From positions 62,001-126,000 of the forward strand of contig QVRM01005214.1 of NCBI GenBank assembly GCA_003439945.1: a stretch of 64,000 bases of DNA. The letters are read 5' to 3'. A program made the position numbers and the translations under genes. The notes under the pieces were generated by a model. That model was not told the origin of the DNA. It saw nothing but the letters and a program-made list of their open reading frames with translations, and searched no databases. This stretch comes from Dermanyssus gallinae. Taxonomy: Eukaryota > Arthropoda > Arachnida > Mesostigmata > Dermanyssidae. The first letter of the stretch is position 1; each line of letters starts with the position of its first letter. Shown one piece after another: positions 50,801-63,429 of the stretch.

Positions 50801-51765
50801 ACTGGAATATCCGTTAACCGGGAGCCCTTCGGCATAAGAAACAGGTCAAAGCGCTCAGCTTCATATTGTGACGAAGTTCCCCCCTTCAGTAGGCCAGTAC
50901 GACGATGGTTCAACCACGCACTACACATCAATTCCTAACCGACCACGCCCAACGGCGAGAGCATCCGCTTCAAACCTCTACGTACCCAACGAGTTCAGCA
51001 GCCGATACATGTCTCAACCAAAAAGACATGTTTCAACCAGCCAGCAGTGGACGTCCACAGTCTTTCGCACTGAAACCCCAACGTCCTCCACCGTCCAAAC
51101 GATCACCGGTCAACACTGAGGAGGGTCGACTTAAGCCGTTCAAAACCTTAATTAATAACCTGTATTCCTATACGAAACAAACAGAACCGCTGTAAAATTT
51201 GACCAATTTAGGGAGCGTAGTCTAAGACGCTGTGGGGTGTCAGCACGCCGCGATACACCGATGAAGAATGACTCGAGGATTCTCTACCACCAGGCGTCTG
51301 CCCGCGTGTCGTCGTTCAGTTGCTCCTAATTATCTCGTTCTACTGGGTCTAGAACATTGAGCCTCGATTCGTTTTCCGATTTACCAGGAAATAATTCGGG
51401 GCGATTTTAATGCAACGCATTAGCTATGGAGGAGTAACTGGACGTCTTCGCAGGGGTTCGACTTAGTAAACTGTGCAGCAGGACTCGGCCTGCACCTCGC
51501 CGACGCTTCAAGCGCGACACGTAACAAGCGTAGGCCAAACTCCTACCTACCCTAGCCTTACCATCTGATTGTTGGTCAAATTTTAGGACTGTACCGTGCA
51601 CTGAAATGTAGTCTACCATATCGCAGTGTACACCTCAAAGATGACTAGGAGAAGCTTCAATGCGAGCAACCGGGTAGGGCCCAGTTCTCAAACACCGACC
51701 CATCCACGGTTAGCAAGCTGGAAACGGGCTGAGGTTGTGCTCATCCCCAGAGACAACGGGAGAGT

Positions 51766-53905
51766 TCAGGCCCATCTGCTTACCGAATGACGAAGGGATA
51801 CAAGGCAATATTGAAGCCAGACTAGCTCCACCAGAAAGCTCCTTGTGATTTTTCCCATTGGGCCTAATGTCTCGAAGGCGATTCGTTGAACGATGAAGTT
51901 TTGATCCAGTTTACGATATGTTGCCAACTTGCGATCTTCAGCAGGGCGAGCGGCTGCTCCGGCCTCCCGGCTGGTATAGCGGACATACGAGGCGGCCAAC
52001 GTGAAAGACACGATGACGTCGTACACGAGGCAGCGACCTTCATTTCATGGAACTAGAGTCAGACCGTCCGAACGCAGTTGGCTGTTGGCTAACAAAACGA
52101 CAGGCTCTTTGACTGCATGTATGTGGGCTGACTGCATTGCCCTGTGTGGTATGTCGCTCAAAGCCGAATGCCTTGAGAACCTACCGGCACTCCTCTTGCA
52201 AGCCCGTAGAAGACACCGGTAGGTCACACCTTGCACAGGTATGTTCGAACCAGACTGATTCCCCCAAACGCAGGCTGGAGACGATGCGGAGTGCGGTATT
52301 GTCGAGCATCGTCCTCAACTGCGGTGAGGAAATTGCCTGAAGCGATTTTCCGCTTATTGAATCGATCGCGCCTCTCAGTCGCGCCTGCTCTTTAACGTTG
52401 CTCGTCTGGATCATTAATCGCTCCTGGATTGACTTAACTTCTTGCATCCCCAAGGCCGATTGTGAAATGCCCTTAGGCAATGGACCCCACTTTTCTGCAT
52501 AGTAGCGGCAGGCTTGTTCCGTTTGGGCGATGAAGCTTGTGTAGGCATCCGGTGGTGCAATCCCTGACATCAAAGTATCGGTGTCTTTAAAACCCCCCAA
52601 GGCAGACAGAAGTGGCAATCTGCAAAGCCATGTGAATCCCCCTTCCTTGTAACCACGAGGTTTGCCTAAGCTGAACGCTTAGGATACCCTGAAGGGTACT
52701 TAGTCGAACGATTGAACGAGGTCCAGTTTGACATAGGCTCGTGAGCAACGCAAGATGTGCATCAGCCTCGGAGTTGACAAGCTCTCGCGAAGCAGGTAGA
52801 GGGTTGAGTAAGCGTCCAAGAATCGCAGTCGGGAGCACCAGCGAACAAAATCAGAGCCTATTTTAGTCAAAGATAAGCCAATAGAGTCGTCAAGGATTGG
52901 CGCCCGTCGAGTTTGCGATCGGGAATCAACGTGGCGCACCATATGAAGCATGGATCCGAGATGAGGGTCCCTATGAAAGGGGAAGAAAATTTCGCACTTG
53001 GCGTCGTTCAACTTGAGTCCTGAGACTGCCTCACCTCTATTACTGAGCCATGTCTCTCTGCACCGCCGGGGCGTCTCCGGCGAGAGCGCCCTCGTCCAGA
53101 AACTAAGGTCGAAGCTCGGAAGAAAGGCGTGCTTGAAGTTTATGGATAGCAATGCAAAATTAGGCGGGGTCACAGGGGTGGCCCTGTTGAATACCGGAAC
53201 ATGACTCGATAAACTCTCCCTGCCGAATTAACTTGCTTGGAAGCCTGTACACCTGATAGACAAGCGGGTACAGAGCCTTGAGGTCCAGTTTTCGGTGAAC
53301 CGTCGAAAACCGGGTAACCGTTAAGAGCCACCCTGAACTTCGACGTGAAGTCCTTGAAGTTCACATCCTTCGAAACAATCTTGAAAGCGGCTGTTTCGCT
53401 GCACCTGGTCGGTCGTGACAGATCTTTAGAGTACCATAGTCAGACTTGAAATCGATATCAAATTGAAGTCGAACAGCATCGACCCTAACGTAATCGTTGG
53501 TAACCAGGGTTGAATCGTCATAACACTAATAGCGGCCAAAATCAAATGTGAAACTTGGATCCGCCAAGTAGGTCGGCAGAGCGTCGTCGAACCCTTTGAT
53601 CTCGTCGTAGGCAAGACGAAGTCTCCGCACATTTCGCGTCCAATTGGAGCAGTTGTCCATTGAAAAGAATATAGTGAGCATTGGTGCTAAACCCTTCAAG
53701 CGAACCACAAAATACGCCTTACAGATAGAGTTATATCCGATGATGACTCGCAAAGAGCGCGCAGCCTTAAGCAGGTGCTCTCGTATGAACGTGTTAAAAG
53801 GCGTTTTTGAAGTCTAGCTTGACGAGAATCTTGTTTGGGGCACTCCTGTTGTGGTCAACGAATGCCCGTTTTGCATGGACAGCCGCTTCCGCACCTCCCC
53901 TTGTT
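51766..53905 (-). pseudogene. RLE-type non-LTR element, subfamily 2, copy B
   Basis: Minus-strand decayed element. From its 5' side: GGAEAAVHAKRAFVDH and ILVKLDFKNAF (before and at RT motif A, 53810-53900), a decayed motif B (GIQQGHPCDPA near 53175-53200), motif D GLKLNDAKCEI (near 53000), then SPQLRTMLDNTALRIVSSLR (52280-52340) and, at 51766-52026, LAASYVRYTSREAG and RIAFETLGPMGK corresponding to the endonuclease C-terminus of the 18896 element. Multiple frame breaks. The YLDD motif is not readable. 5'-truncated just upstream of motif A. No TAA microsatellite at either end, unlike subfamily 1. Confidence 0.8.
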
Positions 53906-55182
53906 CCGCAGCCATTTAATAGCAATAAAATTGACCAAAAAAATGCGTGTACCCTAACCAAGTTAATAAGTACTATTTTGTTTCTTCAACCGTAAAAACT
54001 GTAGCACCAATAAGTAGACGCAAGATTTAAATTAAAAAAAGAGAACACTTTACAGTGCAGTGGTTATCTTATTAACCGTAACGTTAACGTATAGCGGGTT
54101 CGCGTGTGTTTCATTCTGGCGAAGAGTTATGTTGCGTAGAGCTACTTTACTTTCCTTGCCGAAGCAGAGAACTGACAGCGGTAGGGTATTTGAAATTGAT
54201 CGTCGTCATCAAACATGCCATCATTACATCAAATCTGTGCTATTTTCCCTCCAGAACCACTGACTTCCAAGCTGTGTGGCCTACCGTATCTACAGTCAGC
54301 TATCATGTTGACTACCACTATGTAACATAACTGTCGCTACGAGACCAGGGTGAGCACGTTTCCTAGTCTTGCAGGACATGCGCGGCTAGGAGGCAATCTC
54401 AGCTCAACACTTTAGATGCTTCAATATGGAGAGGATATCAGAGAGGATATAGGACCGCCGAATTTCGTCTTGTTCGGCAAGTGTAGCGTTCAGGAATTGG
54501 CCGCGACGCCGTCTCATATTAGAACTATGCCCTTTTATCCCGACGGGGATAGAGCTGGCAAGTTTTTTATGTGTATTCATGAGACAAACTACTACTCAAA
54601 CGGTGAAAGAAGCGATGCCCTTAGTCTGAGGCTGACATCTGTGGAATGTCTTTGTCAACAAGGTGCCGATGGGGCAGTAAGGGGCCTAAACTCGGCTAAG
54701 AGGTTGCGGCAAATCTGTTTATGTTTGCCCTGGCGGTATGCTGCTTTAAAGAGACTAGGCAGATCAGCAACAGGCAGTTAGTTGTAAGAATTCTCTCAAA
54801 ACCTAGAGTGCTAGCCATGGGACAGGAGACTGGTCCACACTAAAACATCTTTGTAGAAACCGGAAGTGAACTTTGCACTGAACTGATGTTTGATACACAT
54901 TGATTGACAGTGGAGCATGTAGAAAGAAACACAAAATACTTGCGCTCTTAAAACATCAACGAGAACTTAATTCTCGACGAGTACGACGAGTATTCCGTCC
55001 CTGCTACCGTACTGTGTAACTGTCTGGCAAATAAATAGAACGGTTTCCCGTAATGGTAAAGGAAACAAATTACAGCTAACGAATGCGTGGTTTATTATTA
55101 GCTACTATTACGCGAACGTAGAGCAGGGATGTGTGTGTCTCATTCTGGCCAAGAGCCCTGAGAGAAGAAATGTTACAAGTTA
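53906..55182. other. Stretch with one unidentified open frame
   Basis: A plus-strand frame of 121 codons near 54416-54781 (LFGKCSVQELAATPSHIRTM, LRLTSVECLCQQGADGAVRG) has normal composition but no family I recognise and no clear splice context; it may be a transposon relic. The rest shows nothing I can support. Confidence 0.3.
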
Positions 55183-55186
55183 GATG

Positions 55187-55535
55187 TGTAAGACTGTAGA
55201 ATGACATATTTGTTATATGTGGCTATGTAGATTGAGATAGATAGAGAGAGAGAGAGAGCTTAGCGACAGTTGCTGGTAGCGGCGCACTTAGCGGAGAAGG
55301 CGCTACGGCAGCAGCGACAGTGGGGCTATTAATCTTGAGTCGTTATACGAACGATACTACAGTGAGTGAGACAGTTAGAGTTGAGTCGCGCTCGAGGAAG
55401 CATCACAGTGTGCTGAGAGATGCCGGAAAGGCGGTGCGGTACCGAAGTAGCACAGGAGTCGAATGGAATAAAACCTCGGCCGTGGTGTTTAAATACGCGT
55501 GTCTTCGTGTTAGTAACCCAGTTTAGGCTCTGACA
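55187..55535 (+). repeat. 5' LTR (349 bp)
   Basis: Begins TG, ends CA. Contains a GA-rich tract (55237-55258), CTTAGCGACAGTTGCTGGTA and an AATAAA signal at 55467-55472. Directly followed by GTTCAGAAGTGGGG, where a primer-binding site would be; I could not match it to a particular tRNA. Confidence 0.93.
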
Positions 55536-55848
55536 GTTCAGAAGTGGGGTTTTGAGGGGCAACACGGACCGGATTGATCAAGAGGCACAACGAGGGTGTC
55601 GAGTCTCCGGTGAAGTGCAGCGAGGTGTAGTAGTGCTAAACAGGACTGTGTGTTGCTGCAGGCAGAGTCGCTGTTTAGGTTGTTGCTGCTGCTGCTGCTG
55701 CGGTGAGGTGGAGTCGTCGCGAGTGAAGATCGGCCGAGTGTTCGTGGATTAGTCGTCGCGTGTCGTGGAAGAGGCGAGCGCGCACGCAGTGTTGCAGTGG
55801 CAGCAAGAAGTTAAGGTTATCGAGCAAGACCGGTGTGCCGGTACAGAA

Positions 55849-56966
55849 ATGGCTACGAACACCGGCGGGACGCCGATAACTATGGAGATGCTAGCCGAAA
55901 TTATGAGTTCGATGAAGGCGATGGCAGATGCTACGCAGACTATGGTAGGCCCAGTTAACGACGAAGAAGGGAACGGAATCGAGCGTGGCGATGCGGATCG
56001 AGACGGCTAGCGACGTCAGTGGCCAAGTAGAGACGTTCCCGGAAAGTGATGGCATCTCAGCGGAGGAATGGATCCGGCTGTTTGAGATCGCGAAGGAGAC
56101 CGGCGGATGGTCATGGAGTGAGACCCGTCGAGTGATCATGAACAAGCTTGTCGGTGAAGCACGTATTTGGACGCACTCAACGCATGTACAAGGCTGCGAG
56201 TCATACGGAGTGTGGAAGGAAGCGTTTCTAGCCGCGTTAACCCGTGAGTTGGATAGAAACCGCCTGACAGACCAACTGGCGTCGTGTACGCAACAACGAC
56301 AGGAGTCGTTGTTGCGTTGTTTCGCACGCAGAGTTGAAGCACTGGCGTTAAAACTATCATTGTCGACCGGCGAAATCAAGGCTAGGGTGTTGGCCGGACT
56401 GCGTCCAGAGTTCGAGGTTGCCATACCTCGAACTCATATTGTTGCTGCTCGTCAACATAGCAGCGTATCCGCATTGATTCATGACATAGAAGACGCGATG
56501 GAATTGCAGACATCGGCGTCGGACTATGATCGTTGGCGGCACGGCTAGAGTGGGCGGTGGCCCAGGTAGAGGCGCCATGCCTGAACCGGTCTGTTATCAA
56601 TGCCGGCAGGCGGGACACCGCAGAGACAGGTACCCGATGATGATGATGATGGTGATACAACAGCAGCAGCAACAGATGAAAGCGCCGAGGCAGTTTAACA
56701 TCGGCATGCAGCGCAGGGAAACTGCCGGAGGTGGCGTACGACAGCAGCAACCTCAGCAAGAACGACAACAACAACAACAACAACAGCGACTGGGCCCACT
56801 GAGTGGCGGCCAGACCGTGAACTCTCTGAATCGTGAGAGTGGCAGAGCAGATCGAGATGCTCTGGTACGCTGCTTCCAATGCAACGAACGCGTAGGCCAC
56901 TATGCAAGAAGTTGTACTACCGCCGATGTGAGTCAAGTGGACAGAGCAGTCGAGAACATGAAGTGA
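55849..56966 (+). pseudogene. Gag-like gene, broken by two frame shifts
   Basis: Three overlapping frames carry one gag-like protein in order. The first, from ATG 55849, is a Met-rich N-terminal segment. The second (55985-56548) is capsid-like, with SAEEWIRLFEIAKE and KLVGEARIW, the pattern of retrotransposon gag. The third (56526-56966) is the nucleocapsid part, with two zinc knuckles: CYQCRQAGHRRDRY, lacking the last Cys, and CFQCNERVGHYARSC, a complete C-X2-C-X4-H-X4-C. Poly-Gln tracts separate the knuckles. Frame shifts lie near 55985-56010 and 56526-56548. Confidence 0.82.
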
Positions 56967-57059
56967 CGCTGCGTCCTCGTAGTGTTAACTTCGTCCGAGT
57001 ACAGGCTACCAGCAGTGGATCATCCGCTGTTGTGGTGGAAGATAAGACTGGGTCGCCGT

Positions 57060-57810
57060 GTGAGGTTGATCATTTGCAGGCGCGATTGCTACAGCTGTCC
57101 AAAGAGGTGACCACTGCCAAAGAAGAAGCACAGAGAGAGAGAGAGAGAGAGCGCGCAGCCGTGCTGAGACGGCCCAGCAGACTGCGACACAGGTCGAGAA
57201 GGAAATCGACAAAATTCGCCGTTTCTATGAAGATCAAGCGAAGGAGAACCGATCCCAACATGAGAAGGCCGTCGAGGAGTTGAAGTCGAGGTATGAGGCA
57301 CAGATCGACAAACTACGCAGTCGCTTCAAGAGAGCAATTGACGAGTACAATTCGCGCCGCAAGAACGAGATGTTCCCCGTGCTCGGTGAGTCCGAGCAGC
57401 TAAACGTTTTCGGGGCCGAGACCAAAATGGCCTCGCCGAAAGGCTATCTTGAACGAGAGAAGGTCGACTGTGAGCGCGGCAAAGAAGTGGAGAAGCGACT
57501 TCGAAAGCAGATTGCCACAGTCGAACGATCCGTCGGCGTGCCGAACCAAATGCGAACAGTTTCCGATCGCGCCGAACTCGAGCGCAAACTGCTTGTATTG
57601 CGCGAGGGAGGGGAGCAATGAGAGAGACATCGTCATCCAGAACGAGCGCAAATACATGCGGGAACGAATTGTTGCGCTGTTGCATACGAAGAGGAGGATT
57701 GCCGGGACTGCGTTACCCTGCTGGAAAAGCAACTCAAAAAGAAAAAAACGACGTCGACGAAAATGATAATACGATCGATGCAGGCGACATTTAAAAAATT
57801 GCATGAATGA
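57060..57810 (+). pseudogene. Coiled-coil coding region carried inside the LTR element
   Basis: A long charged heptad-like protein is readable through small frame changes: VDHLQARLLQLSKEVTTAKE (57064 on), then QVEKEIDKIRRFYED and ELKSRYEAQIDKLRSRFKRA (57190-57340), AELERKLLVLRE (57570-57610), NERKYMRERIVALLHTKR and TLLEKQLKKKK, to a stop at 57810. It is strongly helical and rich in Glu, Lys and Arg, unlike pol products, and is out of frame with gag at several places. It looks like captured host coiled-coil sequence (centrosomal, golgin or motor-associated type), but I cannot name the parent gene. Confidence 0.55.
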
Positions 57811-57871
57811 TGTGTACGCTTGATGATAGGTTATCGTCGCTGATGGAAGCGACTATAGCAGAATGGCCGAA

Positions 57872-58220
57872 TGTAAGAATGTAGAATGACATCATTGTTA
57901 TAAGCGGCTATGTAGATTGAGAGAGAGAGAGAGAGTGAGCTTAGCGACAGTTGCTGGTAGCGGCGCACTTAGCGGAGAAGGCGCTACGGCAGCAGCGACA
58001 GCGGGGGTATGAATCTGGAGTCGTTATTACGGGCGACACTACAGTGAGTGAGACAGTTAGAGTTGAGTCGCGGTCGAAGAAGGAACAGAGTGTGCTGAGA
58101 GAGGCCGGAGAGGCGGTGCGGTATCGAAGTAGCAAACGAGTCGAATGGAATAAAACCTCAGCCGTGGTGGTCAATCAATATCCGTGTCTTCCTCCTAGTA
58201 ACCCAGTTTAGGCCCTGACA
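57872..58220 (+). repeat. 3' LTR (349 bp)
   Basis: Aligns end to end with 55187-55535 at identical length; AATAAA at 58149-58154. The polypurine tract expected just upstream is not obvious: AGCAGAATGGCCGAA precedes it. Confidence 0.93.
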
Positions 58221-58224
58221 GATG

Positions 58225-59175
58225 GGTGGCCGATTAACAACAAGACGCTGAGCTCATTTAGGTAATCGGCTAAGAAAAGTAATACCATGCTTCAGTACGA
58301 CGTATGTGTATAAATGTTTTTGGTGTGACTTAGTGCCTGCGAAATCTTTTTACAAGATCTTCAAACGTGAAAGCAAATAATGATAAATTAACCCAGATAT
58401 CTCTACAGAAGAATAAAATGTTGAGGGTCAAAATTAACACGGTCAGCTGATTCAGCATGGTACGCTTGGCGTGTGTGGAATTTCTCCTCTCATGTGGGTA
58501 TTGTTGGATCCGTCAGACCCTACAGGTCTGCAAAAATAACGTGATGTAGAAATCTTGCAAAGAAATTGATGCAAAACCTCCCTTATAGAGCATAGAAAAC
58601 ATGTCATAAATGAGGCAAATAAAAAGATAATAGCGTGACTCGGAACACAGTCCGTTGAAGCCATACTATTCGAAACGTGCCTGCCTAGGAGTTTTTCAAA
58701 CAAATGTTATACATTTTACAGCAAGTATTTTTCAGCGAAATTAAAATAAATTATTGAATGAGATGTTTTGCACGTGCAGGTAGGCACATTCTTATTTAGT
58801 TATCCAACGTAACTGCCGTTTGCTTGAATCACCGCCTTAATTTAACCCCTGAACGGCTTACAAGCGATCTTGCAAAACGATATTATGTCCCTGTGTCCTG
58901 CGTGGATTTTTTGAAGAAAATGTGGTGCCATTACTAGACAGTCTCGTTCACTAGACACCAGAGCCAAGAGGTGCACATAAGCTGAAAATTTGCTCCTTAT
59001 CACAATTTAAACACCTTTGTGATCGTGCGCTAGCCCACTGCCATCTCACCGGTTGACTTTTGCGCCTTTGGTGGCGGCCCGTCCGGCGCAAAGAGCGAGA
59101 ACAATAACTGAAAATCTTAGCTGACATGGCCTTAGACGCAGGTGCTCGTTCTGCCATTGTCGGTGATTGTTTACG

Positions 59176-59209
<34 letters not shown>

Positions 59210-59305
59210 GCGCTTTCTTTGGAGGAGGGTGAATGCTGTTGCTATATACTGTTGCTACGAATAGTGCGTGTTTCCCCTTGCAAGCCGTATGTAACTTACT
59301 CGCAG
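58225..59305. other. Gene-free stretch
   Basis: An (AT)n tract at 59180-59206 and otherwise no feature that I can support. Confidence 0.45.
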
Positions 59306-59309
59306 CAAT

Positions 59310-59510
59310 TGGATGTTGGTCCGTCAAGACCCCTACACACTAAGCACCCCTTTCTCTTAGGAGCCCAGGTATCCACTGAACAGTACTATGGGGCATTCGG
59401 AGAAGTGGCAAGCGTCTACCGGATCACGTGGCCGAGGTCACTCACGGGTTTTCCCTACCGGTCCGACGCGCTTGTCCCAACACCTGCGAGCCCGTTTGAT
59501 CAACAACCCA
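59310..59510 (+). repeat. Dispersed repeat family X, copy 1
   Basis: Text such as GGAGAAGTGGCAAGCG, CGGATCACGTGGCCGAGGTC, CTCACGGGTTTTCCC and GCGAGCCCGTTTGAT is found reversed at 63430-63650. The two copies are inverted relative to each other and about 4 kb apart. Confidence 0.75.
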
Positions 59511-60013
59511 CGTCATCTGTTGATGTCGTAAGCGCAATCTACTCTCCTCTGTGCCTGCCGAGCTCGGCTTTCTCTTTCATTGCTGCAGTTGCCATTTCCT
59601 CGCCTAGCGTCCATACTGATGCTGTGCTGCATATGTACTCCACAAACATTCTCATGTTACTTCTCAGTGGCTCTGGTGTTCCGACTCTTCGTTTTTCTTT
59701 TTCTCTGGCGTATCTCAATCTTAGCAGCGCTGTGCGTTTGTCTTTGCTTGCTCTAACATTTTGAATTTCAGGAGAGTGTGCTCGGGGTCAGCAAAAGAGA
59801 TCGCTATCGAAATCACCGTGGTCGGAAAGACACTCCGTAAGGGAAACGTCATTTCTGTCGCCGGGCAGTCTCTGCGCTATTTATGTCCGGGATGAGCAGG
59901 CGAAGTGAATAACCGGGTCAGTCTGTGCGGATGGCATCCCACTTTTCGTGTCATAACCTCAACGTTTTTTCCCTATTAGCTTCTTTGTTGGCCTCCTCCC
60001 CATATCTTTCTAT

Positions 60014-62350
60014 TTAGCTTGCTATTCGGTCCCAAGGTGGGGAACCAGCCAGTACCAGGATTGCGTTCGTGCTAACCGTGCGGTGGACTTGCAGGATCTT
60101 AAGCGCTACTGTTGTTTGCGTGTTTCCTAAGGCCTTTTTGCCGTCGTCGTTTTCTGCAGCCAAACTGGCGCTTCGAATAATGCAATTGATTTGGTAATCG
60201 GCACTTAATAGTCGTCGCTGGCAATCCCGCGGCCTGTGTAAGTTTGACAGGATTATGGCTATTGCGTTAGCCGCCTTGGCCGTGCACTTCCTAATGTTAC
60301 TAGTGCCCCAGAGGACCCCGTCTAGTAGGACGCGAATAATAATATCCGCGTGATAATAATAATAAAGACGCCAAATATCCGCGTGCGCTATCCTTTCCAC
60401 TCCCTATAGAAGATCTAGCTGTCTCAGGACGTCATGATATGTTATGTTCCAGAGCAGGGAGCCCAGGATTGATCCTTGTGGAACTCCTGCCGTCATGGGT
60501 ATCTCCACTGTGCCGTTAAAACTCTTCTGTCCTCCAGGAGGCGGCCTTCACGCGGAAGGAAGGGACCGTATTTCTCACTAAGGTGTCTAAAATCCCTTTC
60601 TACGGTAGATTGTTAAATACGTTCCTGACATCCAGATAGACTGCCACAAGGAGCTTCTGTTTGTATGCAGACGATCTGTAAAGCAAGTTAGCCTTGGCCG
60701 TTATGCGTTGTATTCCTGTAAGAATTGATCCATTTTTGCTAAATCCATATTGGTTGGTGGATAGGAGATCATTCAGTACCGCAAACGCCCTAAGTCTGTG
60801 CTCTATTATTGCGTCATACCCATTTGCTAAGGGTGCGCAGGAGAAATATGGCCCTGTACCTTCCGTGACTTCTGGGAATCAGTTCCGCCTGCCCTCTTTT
60901 CTAGTCCCTGGGCATTTTGTCGTTTGCCATTGCCTTGGTGAATACCGCCGCTACCATATTTGGGTATTCCTTAAAGAGCGTTCTCTCTTGTGCCCTGTCT
61001 CAGTATGGCTGCAATAGCCAATCCGCCTTCTTTTTTTCTTTTTGATGATTAGTTAGTATTTTTATTTTTCTTAACCGTCTTTCACGGAATTGCCCTTTTT
61101 TGTTTTGGTCCTAATGGAACTTTAGCACTTAGTCGTTTGTTCTTTGCTTCCCATTGGCGGGGCCCGGCTCCTTCCGTCTATCACGAGTTCTGCCTTTCCT
61201 TCAGTTTTCTCATAGCAGACTTTCGTTGCTCTCCTGATTGACTGTCCTTCCCAATATACGGAGATGTATAGTCCCACCGTGCTCTTGCGACTCACCGAAT
61301 GACTACTTTGTTGGATCTTGTTGAGGCTTGATAGAAATTGTTTCGGAGCATCCTCTTTACTTCCAACACCAATTACACGTAGTCGGGTGTTGCTGCTAGC
61401 TGAGGCAGCAGTGGGTCCGTCTGCATCTTTCGAGCCCGCGTCAACTAGTTCAATTTGCTCAGTGCTGCGCAGAATGACACTCTATCAATCGAAACGGCCG
61501 AGTCACGGAGCCAACAGTGAGAATTGATTACTCATCTCCTTGAGTATGGTTCAGTCCTTCTCTAAACATTTGCTAATGAGCCCGAGCCTTGATTCTCTGT
61601 CGGCTGTTACGCTGTCTTTTATAACACGAGTGGCCGTGAAAGTTTCCTCCGGCCACTCGTGCGCCACCAGTCTAGCGGTCTCCTCCAGGAAAGACAAAGA
61701 CGCGATTTTCTCCTCCATGTCTCTTGTCCTCTGTTCGTCTTATTTTTCTCGTTGGCATTTTGAGCACATCCGTGCAAACCTTTTTGTTTCGATTTGGGCC
61801 TATTTGCGGTTCTTTCGCTATATATAGAGAGCATCGCTGGCCTGTTCAAGGGCCGTAATGTTCTGCCCCGTGACTCTGTCTACTCGGCATGTACTACGCC
61901 TACGTCCATAGTTATCTGACCTACGCAATTTAAATATTTGGATAATGACTTCGATTCGTCTTTTATGTCAATTTCTGCAGCCGCCTCGGCTTAGGCAGCC
62001 CACTTGTTCTCGGCGTCAGCCTGCAGCAGCAAAGCTTTACCTTCAGGCCTGACTATGGCTATCTTAATGTCCCTTTTGTGAAGTAATTTGTTTTTTCTTC
62101 ATTTGTATTGAGCTGCATGACAACTTCGAGGAGACTCTTCATAGTCTGTGTTCAGTTTCGAGGCCTCTAACTTTAGTTCAGCTCGTGCTTTCTTAGCCGA
62201 CTTGCCGTCCATTGCTGTTGTTTTCCTTTTTTCATCTAGCTCTCCTTCTGGAGATCTAACTTTCAACCTCTTTCGCCTGGTGTCCTCAGAGTAGCTGACG
62301 TCGTCTTCTCCCTCTGTCTCTAAACCCAAGTCTTTGTTGTTCTGCAAAGT
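60014..62350 (-). pseudogene. Decayed LINE (R1/Jockey-like) with RT and possible ORF1 pieces
   Basis: On the minus strand, RT motif B is clear at 60465-60505 (AGVPQGSILGSLLWNI), preceded by KQKLLVAVYLDVRN (motif A region) and NQYGFSKNGSIL (TQFGFRKGRS-like). The post-RT region at 60014-60300 reads ANAIAIILSNLHRPR and LQVHRTVSTNAILVLAGSPP, typical of R1/Jockey-type elements. Further upstream, frames at 61619-61849 and 62099-62347 (KRLKVRSPEGELDEKRKTTA) are charged and may be ORF1/gag-like. The spacing is too short for an apurinic endonuclease domain, so internal deletion is likely. Confidence 0.65.
61885..61960 (+). pseudogene. LINE C-terminal fragment
   Basis: ATGTACTACGCCTACGTCCA encodes MYYAYVHSYLTYAI, nearly the same as YFAYVHSHLTYAV at 32510, interrupted by a stop. 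A short copy of the same LINE family, embedded in the decayed LINE on the other strand. Confidence 0.65.
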
Positions 62351-63070
62351 GAGCTTTGCACCGCAGAAATGTTCCTGCAGAGTTATTTTGTTTTTTCTTC
62401 ATTCATCGCGTTCGTTCATCTGTTCTTTTCTTCAAAAATTCCCTTCGTCATTCTTGCTTTCCAGACTGACAAAGACAATTTATGTGGCCGGGATCCATTG
62501 GACCTTTGAGGAGGTCTATACCTCCTCATACTACTTCTTTTCAAAATAATAATCATTATATAATACATAAAAAAATGTTGGCTGCTAGTACTTACCCTGA
62601 GCGGTCGAGTGTGAATTTCGCTCTGCACAAAAACAGTGGAAGGTGCAAATGTGAGATCCCAAACACGCTGAGCAACGGTACTCGGTTAACCGCATTTAGT
62701 GTGAAATTCAGCACACACCCTAAACACCTCACAGGTACTGTGCAATACATAATTGCTTTTTTGCAACTTGAGTGTCAACACTAGCGCGAACCGAGAGTGG
62801 CTGGGTCGGGAAGTACGCCTGTCTTCTTGCAGTGTCATCGTTCTAATCGCTCGTACTTCGAGCGCCAAATAATTGTTAACAATCGGTGCTTCGAACGATT
62901 CAGCGGTCCTGGAACATAAACTATTTTACTCTCTCTGCTCTAGGACCAGCGTGTGCACATACAGAGTCTCGAAGCGCATACGTTTTTGAATGCACATAGG
63001 CAACTCGTATGAATACGCGGACATGCAGGCACAAATATAATTCCAGCTAATAACTGCAAGGCTGCGCATG

Positions 63071-63108
<38 letters not shown>

Positions 63109-63425
63109 GGTGTGGCCTTACATGTAGTGCATATATGTAGGAAGACGGTCCAGAACACACACTTCTTAAGTGCCAGGCATGGGAGAAGGCCAGAACCGGA
63201 GCGATAAGACACATTCGCGAGAAATGGTCCAGAGCGGGAATAACCCTCCCTGAAGTTCAAGACCCTCCACGAAACTGTCTGAAATGTTTCGTTGAGTACA
63301 TCCTGGGTTCGGCCCAAGCATGTGAATTGGGAGCGGAAATAGCACAAGAGGTGCTAAAGACAAAGCACATACGATGCACGGAAAGGCAGAATCCTTTTGA
63401 AGCCAGCACGGCTGAAGAAAGCGCA
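62351..63425. other. Gene-free stretch
   Basis: (AT)n at 63074-63105. Short perfect match GGACCTTTGAGGAGGTCTAT and an adjacent inverted CTCC/GGAG pattern near 62500-62530 give a small hairpin. No exon supported. Confidence 0.4.
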
Positions 63426-63429
63426 ACTT

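Larger units (their letters stand above)
55183..58224 (+). mobile_element. LTR retrotransposon without pol, with coiled-coil cargo
   Basis: Complete element defined by two 349-bp LTRs that start TGTAAGA and end CTGACA, and by a GATG duplication at 55183-55186 and 58221-58224. The interior of about 2.3 kb has a frameshifted gag (55849-56966) and then a coiled-coil coding region (about 57060-57810). No protease, reverse transcriptase, RNase H or integrase motif is visible, and there is not enough space for them. The LTRs differ at about 8-10% of positions by eye, so the insertion is not recent. Probably a non-autonomous element that relied on a relative; likely Ty3/gypsy-like from the gag style, which is inference. 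Confidence 0.85.
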
